This document shows positions 56,501 to 64,000 of a stretch of 64,000 bases of DNA, one piece after another (position 1 is the first letter of the stretch; every line of letters starts with the position of its first letter). A program made the position numbers and the translations under genes. The notes under the pieces are model-generated. The model did not search any database. It was given only the letters and a program-made list of their open reading frames with translations, and was not told the DNA's origin. The stretch spans positions 12,235,688 to 12,299,687 of the forward strand of contig JALPQD010000004.1 in the NCBI GenBank assembly GCA_023101885.1, read 5' to 3'. This DNA is from Typhlomys cinereus (Eukaryota > Chordata > Mammalia > Rodentia > Platacanthomyidae).

Positions 56501-57739
56501 CAGACTCTGTGTCTCACGTATTTCATCAATAAAAATGAGGCTGGTGAGGCCTTGTGGGAGAAGAATCACTGGAGGACGGAGGAGAGGAGGCTGGTGAAGA
56601 TACCAGTCAGCACTCAGCAAGAGCTCCCCATCATGTGCGGCTAAGCACAGGGGCAGGGGCTCTTGTGTGGAGGGAGCAAGGAAAGGAGAACTCTGGAGAG
56701 AGGAATAGGAATAAGACCCAAAGCACCCAAGAGAGTACAAATGGCTCCAAGACGTGACCAGCCACTAGAAAAGACCCAATTACCCCCCTGCTTCCTTCCA
56801 TGCCTGACAGTACAAGGGCAGAGAGCTTGAATGAGTGCGTGTGGGGTGTGTGTGTGGGGTGTGTGTGTGGGGGAGGAGTGTATAGTGTAATAACGAGCCA
56901 CATGTACCTGTCCTTTCCAGTACACAGCAGAAGAAGGGTTCTTTCTCTACGATCTGACTGGACTAGTGGCCAGAGCAAGTGGCAGCTTCAGAAACTGCCT
57001 GAGAGTTCTTATTTTTTGGCTGGGGCTGGTACTTTCAAGTCCAGCACCAGAAAACTTCCCCCAGTACCACCCCTCCCCCACAAACAACTGAGCTGGGAGA
57101 TCCACCGGAGGCAAGGTGGGGAGAGGTCTGCGTGGCATCCCCCCATCTCCCTTCCTTCGGTTCCCTGCCCCCACTCTCACTCTCTTCATTCTGCGGAAGG
57201 ACATCCTGGGGTTTCCTCAGGGGTATCATCAGGGAAGGTAAGGCTGTCAGCCCAAGAAGGGGAGGAAGCAGCCCCCCACCCCTGTTCCCCACCCCTCAGG
57301 GTCCTCAGTACCAAGGTGGATTCTCTGGAGGATGGCAGGGACTCTTCAGTGTATAGATGCCCAGGTAAAGCTGGGCAATACACTACCCGACATAAGCCCA
57401 GCTCGAGGTTGACACTCAGCTTCTGACGCCCCCAACCGGCAGTCAGCCCATGGGGAAGTAGCAGGGGGCAGGAGAGGCGGCGTCTGGCCCCTCGCACCGC
57501 CTCGGTCTGCAGACACCTGTTCGCAGGGTTGGGCCCAGTGAACCTGCGTCCAGCATCCTATGCCCGCGACCCCCTGGTGGCAGGGGCGGAGGAGATCGTG
57601 ACCCCGCCCCCCCCACAATCCAGCTCCAGCCCTCCGGATCCCAGGGCTGTCCCGGGTTCCCCTCCTGCCCGGCCTGGCTCAGGTGCGCCCCGCCCTCGTG
57701 CCCTACCTTGCGGAGGTGAGCTCCCTGGAGCCTCTTCAT
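42481..57739 (-). CDS. Slc6a7: Sodium-dependent proline transporter PROT, complete
   Basis: High-affinity sodium/chloride-coupled L-proline carrier of the SLC6 family, found in the membrane of glutamatergic presynaptic terminals. The minus-strand exons 57707-57739, 54029-54212, 51922-52053, 51596-51830, 49989-50127, 48418-48552, 47542-47645, 47285-47409, 46508-46620, 46297-46428, 45779-45878, 45538-45638, 44921-45088 and 42481-42693 total 1914 bases: 637 codons plus TAA, the length of rodent PROT. All 13 introns are GT-AG. The protein shows the SLC6 signature (LGNVWRFPY in TM1), 12 membrane segments, an N-glycosylation site in loop 2 and a long acidic C-tail. The ATG has A at -3. It converges tail to tail with Camk2a. 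No frameshift or missing segment. Confidence 0.97.
42694..44920. other. Slc6a7: Slc6a7 intron 13
   Basis: About 2.2 kb with MIR-like fragments (43885-44000 and about 44110-44200) and a GT-rich microsatellite (44465-44515). No exon candidate seen. Confidence 0.6.
44465..44515. repeat. GT microsatellite
   Basis: GT repeat with GGTG interruptions in Slc6a7 intron 13. Confidence 0.9.
44921..45088 (-). CDS. Slc6a7: Slc6a7 exon 13 (residues 512-567, TM11-TM12)
   Basis: A 168-base phase 0-0 exon with [20 protein letters not shown], then TM12 ([20 protein letters not shown]) and [10 protein letters not shown]. The donor is GTAAGA. Confidence 0.96.
45538..45638 (-). CDS. Slc6a7: Slc6a7 exon 12 (residues 478-511, TM11 start)
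   Basis: A 101-base exon with [20 protein letters not shown] and [13 protein letters not shown]. Intracellular loop 5 and the first half of TM11. The donor is GTAAGC. Confidence 0.95.
45779..45878 (-). CDS. Slc6a7: Slc6a7 exon 11 (residues 445-478, TM10)
   Basis: A 100-base exon with [20 protein letters not shown] and [14 protein letters not shown]. It carries TM10 and the acidic DDY gate residue region. The donor is GTGAGA. Confidence 0.96.
46035..46150 (+). repeat. MIR-like fragment
   Basis: CATTTATAAATGAGGAATGA, then GGAAATCACTTATCTAGGGG: MIR-core pattern in Slc6a7 intron 10. Confidence 0.5.
46297..46428 (-). CDS. Slc6a7: Slc6a7 exon 10 (residues 401-444, TM9)
   Basis: A 132-base phase 0-0 exon with [20 protein letters not shown] and [22 protein letters not shown]9 of the carrier. 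The acceptor is CTGTTCCAG and the donor GTGAGT. Confidence 0.96.
46508..46620 (-). CDS. Slc6a7: Slc6a7 exon 9 (residues 363-400, TM8)
   Basis: A 113-base exon with [20 protein letters not shown] and [20 protein letters not shown]8 with the LGLDSQ sodium-site segment. It ends in phase 0 before GTGAGC. Confidence 0.96.
47285..47409 (-). CDS. Slc6a7: Slc6a7 exon 8 (residues 321-363, TM7)
   Basis: A 125-base exon with [20 protein letters not shown] and [22 protein letters not shown]7 with the chloride/sodium-coordinating polar residues of the family. The donor is GTGGGC. Confidence 0.96.
47542..47645 (-). CDS. Slc6a7: Slc6a7 exon 7 (residues 287-321, TM6)
   Basis: A 104-base exon with [20 protein letters not shown] and [15 protein letters not shown]6 contains the unwound FYSLGVGFG substrate/sodium site shared by the family. 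The donor is GTCAGT. Confidence 0.96.
48418..48552 (-). CDS. Slc6a7: Slc6a7 exon 6 (residues 242-286, TM5)
   Basis: A 135-base phase 0-0 exon encoding [20 protein letters not shown], then the loop [20 protein letters not shown]. Typical SLC6 TM5 with the FPY motif. The donor is GTGAGG. Confidence 0.96.
48553..49988. other. Slc6a7: Slc6a7 intron 5
   Basis: About 1.4 kb between exons 5 and 6. Its centre (48945-49285) is a rodent SINE-like repeat in minus orientation with a TTTA/GT-rich end. The rest is unremarkable. Confidence 0.6.
48945..49285 (-). repeat. Rodent SINE-like repeat with TTTA/GT-rich end
   Basis: (TTTA)n and GTGTGTAT-rich start, then a body ending in GACCAGTTCTCCAGCC, which is the reverse of a SINE promoter end. 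Family uncertain. Confidence 0.5.
49989..50127 (-). CDS. Slc6a7: Slc6a7 exon 5 (residues 195-241, TM4)
   Basis: A 139-base exon: end of loop 2 ([18 protein letters not shown]) and TM4 ([17 protein letters not shown]), ending in SSGK. The acceptor is CTCCCACAG and the donor GTGAGT. Confidence 0.95.
50128..51595. other. Slc6a7: Slc6a7 intron 4
   Basis: About 1.5 kb between exons 4 and 5. A short CA run sits at 50378-50390 and a MIR-like patch near 51300-51500. I see nothing else. Confidence 0.55.
51596..51830 (-). CDS. Slc6a7: Slc6a7 exon 4 (residues 117-195, TM3 and loop 2)
   Basis: A 235-base exon. It encodes TM3 ([20 protein letters not shown] onwards), then the second extracellular loop with a cysteine pair ([11 protein letters not shown]) and an N-L-S glycosylation site. 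The donor is GTCAGG, a weaker form with C at +3. Confidence 0.95.
51922..52053 (-). CDS. Slc6a7: Slc6a7 exon 3 (residues 73-117, TM2)
   Basis: A 132-base exon encoding [20 protein letters not shown] and [20 protein letters not shown]. This is TM2 and the first intracellular loop with the ELxxGQ motif conserved in SLC6 carriers. Confidence 0.96.
52054..54028. other. Slc6a7: Slc6a7 intron 2
   Basis: About 2.0 kb. It contains a medium-length rodent repeat at 52770-53165, related to the one in Camk2a intron 15, and a short AATC tetramer run near 53063-53080. Confidence 0.6.
52770..53165. repeat. Medium-length rodent interspersed repeat
   Basis: Second long copy of the family seen at 20735-21125, with shared segments including GACTAGTCCCACTCACCATA and AAATGTGCCCAGAGCTCCAG. 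Confidence 0.55.
54029..54212 (-). CDS. Slc6a7: Slc6a7 exon 2 (residues 12-73, TM1)
   Basis: A 184-base exon from [20 protein letters not shown] to YTNGGG. It contains the cytoplasmic N-tail and TM1 with [17 protein letters not shown], whose unwound middle binds substrate and sodium. The acceptor is CACTGGCAG and the donor GTATGG. Confidence 0.96.
54357..54477 (-). other. Possible frame-breaking cassette exon in Slc6a7 intron 1
   Basis: On the minus strand, a pyrimidine-rich stretch ending CTTACTTTCAG is followed by 121 bases and a perfect donor (TCTCAT then GTGAGT). Joined in phase 0 to exon 1, it reads [20 protein letters not shown] and on to a frame change: 121 is not a multiple of 3, so exon 2 would be read out of frame to an early stop. 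I do not know it as an annotated exon. It could be a chance pair of splice sites. Confidence 0.25.
55245..55345 (+). repeat. ID-type SINE with internal duplication
   Basis: The segment CTCGGTGGCAGAGTACTTAG recurs as CTCCGTGGTAGAGTACTTAG about 30 bases on, before the usual GGTTCTATCCC B-box-like end. Confidence 0.65.
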
Positions 57740-58070
57740 CTTGGAGGACGGGCGCCGGTGCGTGCGGGAGCGCAGAGAGCGAGCGAGGCAGAGGCGAGCG
57801 CTCCTCCGCCCGCCGGCCGCTGCGCCTTTGCCCCCGCGGCTCCCGCTCACCGGCTGGGGCGGGCACCGGCGCAGGCGCTGCCGTCTGGCGGCTGCGGGCG
57901 CCGGGCGCTGCGAACGCCCTGTCTCTCTCCCTGCGCAGCGCCCAGGGCTGGGGAGATACCCAGACAGACCCGGTGACGGACGGACGGCGGTGGGGGGATG
58001 CGCGCGCCCCCGCACGCAGAGCTGCGGATTGGAGGGGCCGGAGCGGGTGGGGAAGGTGGGTGAGCGACAG
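57480..58070. promoter_or_regulatory. Slc6a7: CpG island and Slc6a7 promoter
   Basis: Strongly CpG-rich sequence, unlike its surroundings, covering exon 1 and about 330 bases upstream on the minus strand. A GGGGCGGG Sp1-type box lies at 57856-57863. No TATA box is seen, as is usual for island promoters. The start of transcription is probably between about 57,760 and 57,960 (inferred). Confidence 0.75.
57707..57739 (-). CDS. Slc6a7: Slc6a7 exon 1 coding part (residues 1-11)
   Basis: ATG at 57739 (AAGATGA context) opens [11 protein letters not shown] and ends in AAG before GTAGGG. It lies inside a CpG island, with the 5' UTR to its right. It ends in phase 0. Confidence 0.93.
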
Positions 58071-58429
58071 TAGTCCTCGGCCTCTGCTCCCTTCTCCTGC
58101 GTGACCTTGGCCAAGTGACTGCTTTCTCTAGGCCTCCCTTAGTGTGGTAGCAGGCAGGCACGCAGAGGGCTACTAGACACCACTACCCCTGATTTGGGAT
58201 CCAGCATCCCACTGCGTCTTCTTTCCTTGGTGACCTTATTTAAGTTCCCCACATGACAGCTTCTTCACCTGGAAAACCTGCGTGAGAATATTTCCTTATT
58301 GGGGTGTGAGAAGACAGACTGTGGGTTGCTCAGTTCACCATTAGCAACGCGTTCAATCTATCAGTACTTAGCCAGCCCCTGAAATGGTCCTGGAACACTT
58401 CTTGTTTTCTCAACCTGGAGAGGCCGATG

Positions 58430-58515
58430 AGCACTTCTGTATCACAGATGAGGAAACCGAAGGACAGGGATCTTAAGTTACTCAAGGTCACACTGCCAGT
58501 GTGTGAACCAGAGAG
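58430..58515 (+). repeat. MIR fragment
   Basis: TCACAGATGAGGAAACCGAA, then AGTTACTCAAGGTCACACTG fits the MIR core. Confidence 0.75.
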
Positions 58516-60689
58516 TCAGACTTTGTGTGGACTAGTCAGATTAGCAGTGGTCCTCAGCGCACTGGACCTTTGCTTATGATGAAAGAGAAATTGAGAGGTT
58601 TGGGGGAGGAGGGACAGGCAAGCTTCATTCGTGGTGGTGGTTTGTGATGTCCAGTTGGTACCACGTTCCTGTCCTCCAGCAAGATGACCTCAGGAACGTT
58701 GAACTTGCGCATCTGCAGCATGGACTACTACCAGTCTGTACTGGCTTGAGCGCTCAGAGTCCAAAGAGCCTGTGGCCTCTCTGCCTGCGGATGGTGAGGA
58801 TCTCAACAGGATACCCCCAGAGGGAAAAGAAGGAAAGGAGGTTCCAGTGTTTCCGAGCTGGTTGGGTGGTCCCCACTGCTCCTCCCCAGCCTCTGAGCAG
58901 CTTCTCCTTGTAAGCCTGATTCATCAGGGCTTCCCCAGGGACCACGGTGGCCATGATGGGCAGAGACCGCACACTTCCTGAGTCCTGCTGTGGCCTTTAT
59001 GACGGATTCCATGCCTGATGTCTAATGATTATTCCTCACAACAGAAGGCAGAAGTGAACATTTCATTTTATCCCCGAGGAAACGATCTCAGAGGAGTGAT
59101 GTCATTGTTAAGATCACGTGGAGCATGGACTCCCTGGACTTCGCTGCTTGAAACCTTGAGGGCCATAGTCCTATTGGGGAACATCAGAGACCTTGGGTTC
59201 TGGAAGGAGGCCCAGGCAAGGCCTTCTCTCTCCCCACCATCTGCCATTGGCTCTGCCTTCACCACACACACACACTCCCACTGGGACTTGAGACCATTTG
59301 GAGGGCCTAAAAGACCACTGGAACAGGGGAGAAAGGAGAGGCAGCTGGCTCAGTTGTTTAGAAGACTGGCCTCTTTCTGGCCCTTTCTAGCAGCACCAGG
59401 GTGGGGTACAGGTGAGGGGGAATGGCTGAGGTGTTAAGCCCCTCCTTGAACAAATACATCATGGGATGACCATGGAGTTTTTGGTGAGAGTCACTGTAGC
59501 TGTGGTGCACAAGTGGCCTGGGTCTCTACTTTTCAGAGAGGGAAAAGAGGTAGCAGAGCCACAGCTGGAATCTAGCCTGTGATCACCAGGTAGTGCTTCT
59601 GGATTCCTCTCTGACACTGTCTTCCTCTTGCCAGCGTTGGGGGAGAGACAAGTAAAATGCTAAGATTTTCTTGGCAATGTTACCCATGTCAGTTGCTGTC
59701 TCTCCTAAAACCTCAACTTTGTGATCACACAAGTGACCAAGAGTTCAGTGATCAAACATGCCTGGCTAGTCCTGTCTCCTATGGGGGGAAGGTACTAATT
59801 GTGCACCCTAGCTACATGGTGAAGGCCCTCTCTTCCCCTTCCTGCCCCACCCCTTTCTTTTCTTCTCTCAGCCTGTCTCCAGACTCAACAGCAAGGCAGA
59901 AGTGAAATGGAGACGTGTGCTGGTTTAAGGAAAGTGTTAGATGAAAATTTACTTCCTTTATTATATAGAGAGATATTTTTAAATGCATATAAATAAACAT
60001 TTTTAATTTGCTTAAACGTTCAGATTTTGTCACCACCAAGCATGTGTTTTGTTACACCAGGAGTGGTGACTGTGAAAAATGAGGTTCCAGACTGTCGGTC
60101 CATCTGGTGTGGTGCCGAGAACACCGTTTTGGAGCAGCCGGTGGGGCTGGGATTGCCCTCCAGAGCTGGTGCGGTGGGCTGCCAGGTCTGCCCCTCCCCT
60201 TGGTAGGGTCAGGCTGGCTCCTTTTGTGATCTGTTCCTGCTGCCAGTTACACATATCCACACCCCCTTAGCTATAGGTACTGGGCTTCCACGCCTAGTCC
60301 AGCCCTGGTCCACGCCAGGCCCTGGGAAACTGATAGTGGGCTAAGGCCTCTTCACAGGATTAGGTTTCTCAGTGTTAGGGTGGTTAAGAGGTCTACAGAC
60401 CTGCAGAACTTGTACGCAAAATGACTCTCACATACTCAATTCTCTTTTGCTAGCAGCCTGATCAAGGCTGGTACCTTACAGGGTTAGCCAGGCCAGATCA
60501 ATTTTGGGTTCTCAATCCCATACATCCACTTGGCAAAACACCAGCAGCCCAAGAGGACAGCTGAGTTACTCTGAGCCCTGAGGTGGCTGTAAACGTTTGA
60601 AGGAATCTTAAGGGTCTCTCCTCAGTCGTTGTCACACTTCCAACCTCTACTGAAACTTCCTTCCCCCCCTCCCTTCTTTCTTCTTTTTC

Positions 60690-60900
60690 TTTTCTCGTTC
60701 TTCCACAGGGTTTCAGGTAGCCCAGGCTGGCCTTGACCCATTATGTAGCCAAGACCTTGAACTTAGGATCATCTAGTCACCTCTCTGGTGTTGGAATTAT
60801 GGGTGTTGGCTGCCATACCCAGTTTTATGCAGCGCTGGGCATGGGACCCAGGTCTTCTTGCTCTGTAGGTAAGCACTGCGTCCATTAAGCTACCTTCTGC
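60690..60900 (-). repeat. B4 SINE, minus orientation
   Basis: T-rich start, CAGGCTGGCCTTGACCCATT (antisense B1), then GTAAGCACTGCGTCCATTAA (antisense ID). Confidence 0.75.
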
Positions 60901-60924
60901 ATTCCCTCTGGAGGACCACTTTTT

Positions 60925-61130
60925 TTTAAAAGATAGAGTCTCATATAACTCACTTAGGCCACTTCAAAGGCACTAGGCAGCTGAGATGATCCTGAGCACT
61001 GGATTCTTCTGCCTCTACCTCCTGATGCTGGGATACAGGTGTGTACCACCACACCCGGGTCACACCTTACTGGGGATTGAACTCAGGGCTTACTGTATGC
61101 TCGGTGAGCACTTTACCAAAGGAGCTGCAT
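60925..61130 (-). repeat. B4-type SINE, minus orientation
   Basis: CTCCTGATGCTGGGATACAG, then a GGGATTGAACTCAGGGCTTA antisense ID/B1 end. Confidence 0.65.
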
Positions 61131-61689
61131 CCCCCAATCCCTCTGGTGGAACTCTAGGTGATAGGAGGTTCCCAAAGTCCAAAGCAGCTCCCAACATGCT
61201 TGGAAGTGTTTAGGCAACTTCCTTGTTTTCACTGAGCTCAAATGTCAATGAATAAGTAGGTGGATACCACCCAGTCTTCTAAGGTGGACCCATCCAGTCT
61301 CCTGTGCTACCCATATGGGCAACTGCTGCAGCTCCACAGTCAGCCAGGCTTGGCCATAGGCCTCCAAAACCTCATGCCACCAACTGTCCTTACCACTGGG
61401 GCCAGGACTGGTGGGAACCTCACCCAGATCTGCAAACATCTCACGTGGAATGCAATACCCATGAGCAGATGGCGATGTGTGATCAGCCCAAGACCAGCTT
61501 CTGTGGTTCTCTTCGATAACCAGGAGGCTCAGAGAAGCTAAGCGACTTGTCTGAAGTCTCTCTGTGGACCCATAAACCTGCTTCTCTACACAGTCACAGA
61601 GCGATGTGGTCCTCCAGCCCCTGGAGCAATAGGTGCAGTAGTGCTAGTGTGGGCAGGAAGCGCGAACACTGCTCAATTAAAGAGCATTC

Positions 61690-61815
61690 AGGAGGTGGAT
61701 ATGGTGGCTCACACCTGTCATTTCAGCACTCCTGGGAGGCTGAGAAAGGATGACTTTGACCCAGGGCCAGGCTGAGCTACATGGTGAGGCTTTGTCTAAG
61801 AAAAAAGAAAAAGAA
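61690..61815 (+). repeat. B1 SINE
   Basis: GGATATGGTGGCTCACACCT, CTCCTGGGAGGCTGAG and an A-rich tail at 61798-61818. Confidence 0.8.
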
Positions 61816-61824
61816 AAACCCGTT

Positions 61825-62100
61825 GTGGAGATGATTTAGAGGGTAAAAGTGCTTGGCACAGAAGCATGAGGATCTGAATTTGAATTCACAGCACCCAGAT
61901 CAAAAGCTGGGTGTGGTAAAACGTGCCAGCAGTTTGGGGTGGGGGTGGGTGGGTGGAGACAGGAGGATCACTAGGGACTACTTACTAGCTGGTAGCCTAG
62001 CTCCAGGTTCAGTGATAGATTCTGTCTAGATAAGGCAGAGTGATAGAGCAGGATGCCTGATGTTTACTTCTGGTCTCTAAGCATGTGCATGGGCACATAT
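61825..62100 (+). repeat. B2/B3-like SINE
   Basis: GAGATGATTTAGAGGGTAAA, then CACAGCACCCAGATC and a GGTGTGGTAAAACGTGCCAG segment. Confidence 0.65.
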
Positions 62101-62101
62101 A

Positions 62102-62102
62102 C

Positions 62103-62164
<62 letters not shown>
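62102..62164. repeat. CT/CA compound microsatellite
   Basis: About 40 bases of CT repeat followed by about 20 bases of CA repeat, forming the tail of the SINE to its left. Confidence 0.95.
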
Positions 62165-63209
62165 AGCTAATGGGGCTTCTCTGCCTCTTTGATATGCTAA
62201 TTGCCATGGTGACCGACTCAGAGGAAAGGGGTCTGAAGGAATGGGGCCGAGCCTACTGGAAAGTGACTGGGAACAGCAGCTCAGGAAGGGGAAGTAGTTG
62301 TCCTAGGGACACACAGACAGGACTACCTGCCCGCCACCTTCTCCCCATCCCTCCCTGCTTCATTCTTCTGGTACTATGTGGCTCAGGTGGCCAGCTCTAC
62401 AGAGGGGCGTTGGGCTGGTGTGCTGTGGCCGGGTGTGTGATGTTAGCCCAGGGCCAGGAGCAAAGGGCGAAGGCAAGCAGGTTGCACACACTTTTTATGG
62501 CCTGACCACCTCCCAGAACAGTAAACAGAGAGGCAGGCAGCTGGCACCAGGGCCCTCTGGGCAGAGAAGGTTCCAGGTAGCTGGCTTCAGCCCACCTCTG
62601 GAAGGAAGTTGAGACAGTAGCTTCTCCCAGAAGCTTAAAAGAGTACCACGTTCCCACAGCTCGTGGTCCTTCTTCCCTTTTCTCCCTTCTGAACCTGACC
62701 AGCATACTCTGGTCCACGGTGTGTTCAATCAGACATTGCTGCCTCCAGGGAGCCTCCCGGCTCTTCACTGTACACATGCACTGGATGCCCAGGGTGAAGA
62801 CTGCATTGGACCTCGTCTTTTATATTTGCCACGCCTGTGCATGTGGCACTCTTCCCACTGGGTCAGGGACTTCTGATGGCAAGGACTGTGTGTCTCCTTG
62901 GCCCAGCCGTGCCTGGAGCATGGGGTGCAGCGTGAATGACCCTGACTGAAGGAAAAGCCAGAAGTGAAAGTGTTTGAAAAGCTGGTCGGCTGGGTCTGCG
63001 GGCTGCCGCCTCACCCTGGACTCCCATCTCTTCTACTTAGGGGACCTGCTCGGTCAGGGTTGTTTTACTTTCCAAGGGTTTCAAAGGTGACTTTGGAAGC
63101 TGGGGGGGGTGGTGGCGGTGGTTGGCAGCTACTGAATAGGAAAGGAACACACAATTGTTAGGAAAGGATGAAGGTGGTTTAAACGTCTTAAAAAAAAACT
63201 TTTTTAATG

Positions 63210-64000
63210 CTGTGTGTGTTTACATTACTAAAAAGAGGGAGAATTTATTCTTGAAGCTGCATCCAAGAGATTCCACTCTCACAAACCCCTGACTCGCTGT
63301 GTGTTCTGTGTGGTCCAGGGGAAACATACGGGGCTCCCTGAGCATAATGGACAGCCTGTGAGAGGCGGAAGTGGGCATGTGAACTCTGCCTGCTTCCACC
63401 TGAAAGACCTGCCCTCCGTCAGCAGATCCCCTGGGAGTGGATGGGTAGGACGGGTTCTCGGTGAGGGCAGGGGCTAGTCTCAGAATCTTTCCCTTGGGGC
63501 TCTGTCCTCTTGGTTTGGTGGCAGTCTCCAGGGTGAAGCGGGTCAGGGCACTTGTGGGCAGGGAAGGTAGAGGGGTGGCTGCAGGTGGAGATGACTAATA
63601 CACCCCTGTTGCTCGGTTGAGGGGGGTCTGCCCCTGTTCCTCCTCTCAGCATCATCCCATTTCTCCAGGACCAGTTTGGTCCCCTCAATAGTCTTCCCAC
63701 CTCAGCCTGGAACCCAGGAGAAGGCAGGGAATCGACTCCTTACTGAGCTCTTCGGAGCTCGAGATGTCCCAGGTGATTAAGACCTCCCACAGGGACTCTC
63801 CTGTCTCCCTGAGACTAGAACCCAAGAGCCAGAAGAGGTCCCTGCAAAACTCTGCCAAGGGAAGGCAGGAAAGGGTGAGGGGCTCGTAATCCCAAAGGTC
63901 AGCAGGCTCTAGGCCTCTTGGCCTTGGCAGATGCCAATGTCCAGCACCTAAGTCCCCAGGTCCCCAGGCCACAGGCTGGGAAGGACTAGGGCAGAAACTC
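63210..64000 (-). other. Possible 3' UTR of the next gene (Cdx1 by synteny)
   Basis: Two minus-strand hexamers (AATAAA at 63243-63248 and ATTAAA at about 63202-63207) could end a transcript entering from the right. In the known gene order of this locus Cdx1 follows Slc6a7 in the same orientation, about 5 kb away. The spacing here would fit, with the stop codon beyond the window. No homeodomain or C-terminal Cdx1 codons are visible. Confidence 0.25.

Larger units (their letters stand above)
54213..57706. other. Slc6a7: Slc6a7 intron 1
   Basis: About 3.5 kb. It holds a possible cassette exon (54357-54477), an ID-type element with an internal duplication (55245-55345) and, at its 5' end, part of the promoter CpG island. 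Confidence 0.65.
58071..63210. other. Intergenic DNA upstream of Slc6a7
   Basis: Contains a MIR (58430-58515), an A/T-rich patch (59935-60020), two B4/B1-type SINEs in minus orientation (60690-61130), a B1 and a B2/B3-like SINE in plus orientation (61690-62100) and a CT/CA microsatellite (62102-62164). No coding exon is recognised. Confidence 0.6.

Noticed and set aside
57443..58114. 223-codon minus-strand open frame over the CpG island
   Set aside because: Only the short [11 protein letters not shown] part is Slc6a7 exon 1. The rest is GC-rich read-through of 5' flank and intron.
58621..59030. Possible processed pseudogene on the minus strand (frame with MATVVPGEALMNQAYKEKLL)
   Set aside because: The frame is short and matches nothing I recognise. 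There is no poly(A) tail or target-site duplication.
59935..60020. Poly(A) site from the AATAAA on the minus strand at 59957
   Set aside because: An A/T-rich patch makes a chance hexamer likely, and a 3' UTR from here to the window edge would be too long for Cdx1.

Overview
This is vertebrate genomic DNA from a rodent, most likely a mouse- or rat-like murid. It carries two large multi-exon genes with GT-AG introns, diverged B1, B4, ID and B2/B3-like SINEs, MIR fragments and long dinucleotide repeats. I cannot settle the species. Both coding sequences are almost identical to the well-known murid proteins, and no clearly young lineage-specific L1, B2 or ID copy gives it away.

Left half (1 to about 34,515, + strand): the 3' three quarters of Camk2a, the alpha subunit of calcium/calmodulin-dependent protein kinase II. 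Fifteen spliced coding exons plus the stop-containing last exon are placed to the base (711 to 31335). They cover residues 73 to 478: most of the kinase lobes, the T286 autoregulatory segment, the calmodulin-binding helix, the variable linker and the association (hub) domain. Exons 1 to 3 lie to the left of the window. A 33-base optional exon (17520-17552) adds a basic nuclear-localisation sequence. A second, internal start at 12300 gives the muscle anchoring protein alpha-KAP: its membrane anchor is encoded by the intron sequence directly in front of exon 13, including that exon's splice acceptor. The 3' UTR is about 3.2 kb, with a G-rich tract, a cytoplasmic polyadenylation-type element and two polyadenylation hexamers at its end.

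Middle (about 34,515 to 41,230): a gene-free gap between two convergent genes, holding SINEs, microsatellites, a small tandem duplication and CTCF-like motifs.

Right half (about 41,230 to 57,960, - strand): the whole of Slc6a7, the brain high-affinity sodium-dependent proline transporter PROT. Its 14 coding exons add up to 1914 bases, or 637 codons plus stop. The first exon lies in a CpG island. The remainder (58,070 to 64,000) is intergenic upstream DNA with SINEs. Its far end may contain the 3' UTR of the next gene, which would be Cdx1 by the known order of this locus; no Cdx1 coding exon is visible.

Both main genes act at forebrain glutamatergic synapses: Camk2a as the postsynaptic plasticity kinase, and Slc6a7 as a presynaptic proline carrier of excitatory terminals. 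I found no previously undescribed multi-gene system. The most interesting items are the alpha-KAP start built from a splice acceptor, a last intron whose retention would change only the final amino acid, two perfect CRE palindromes in the Camk2a 3' UTR, and a possible frame-breaking exon in the first Slc6a7 intron.
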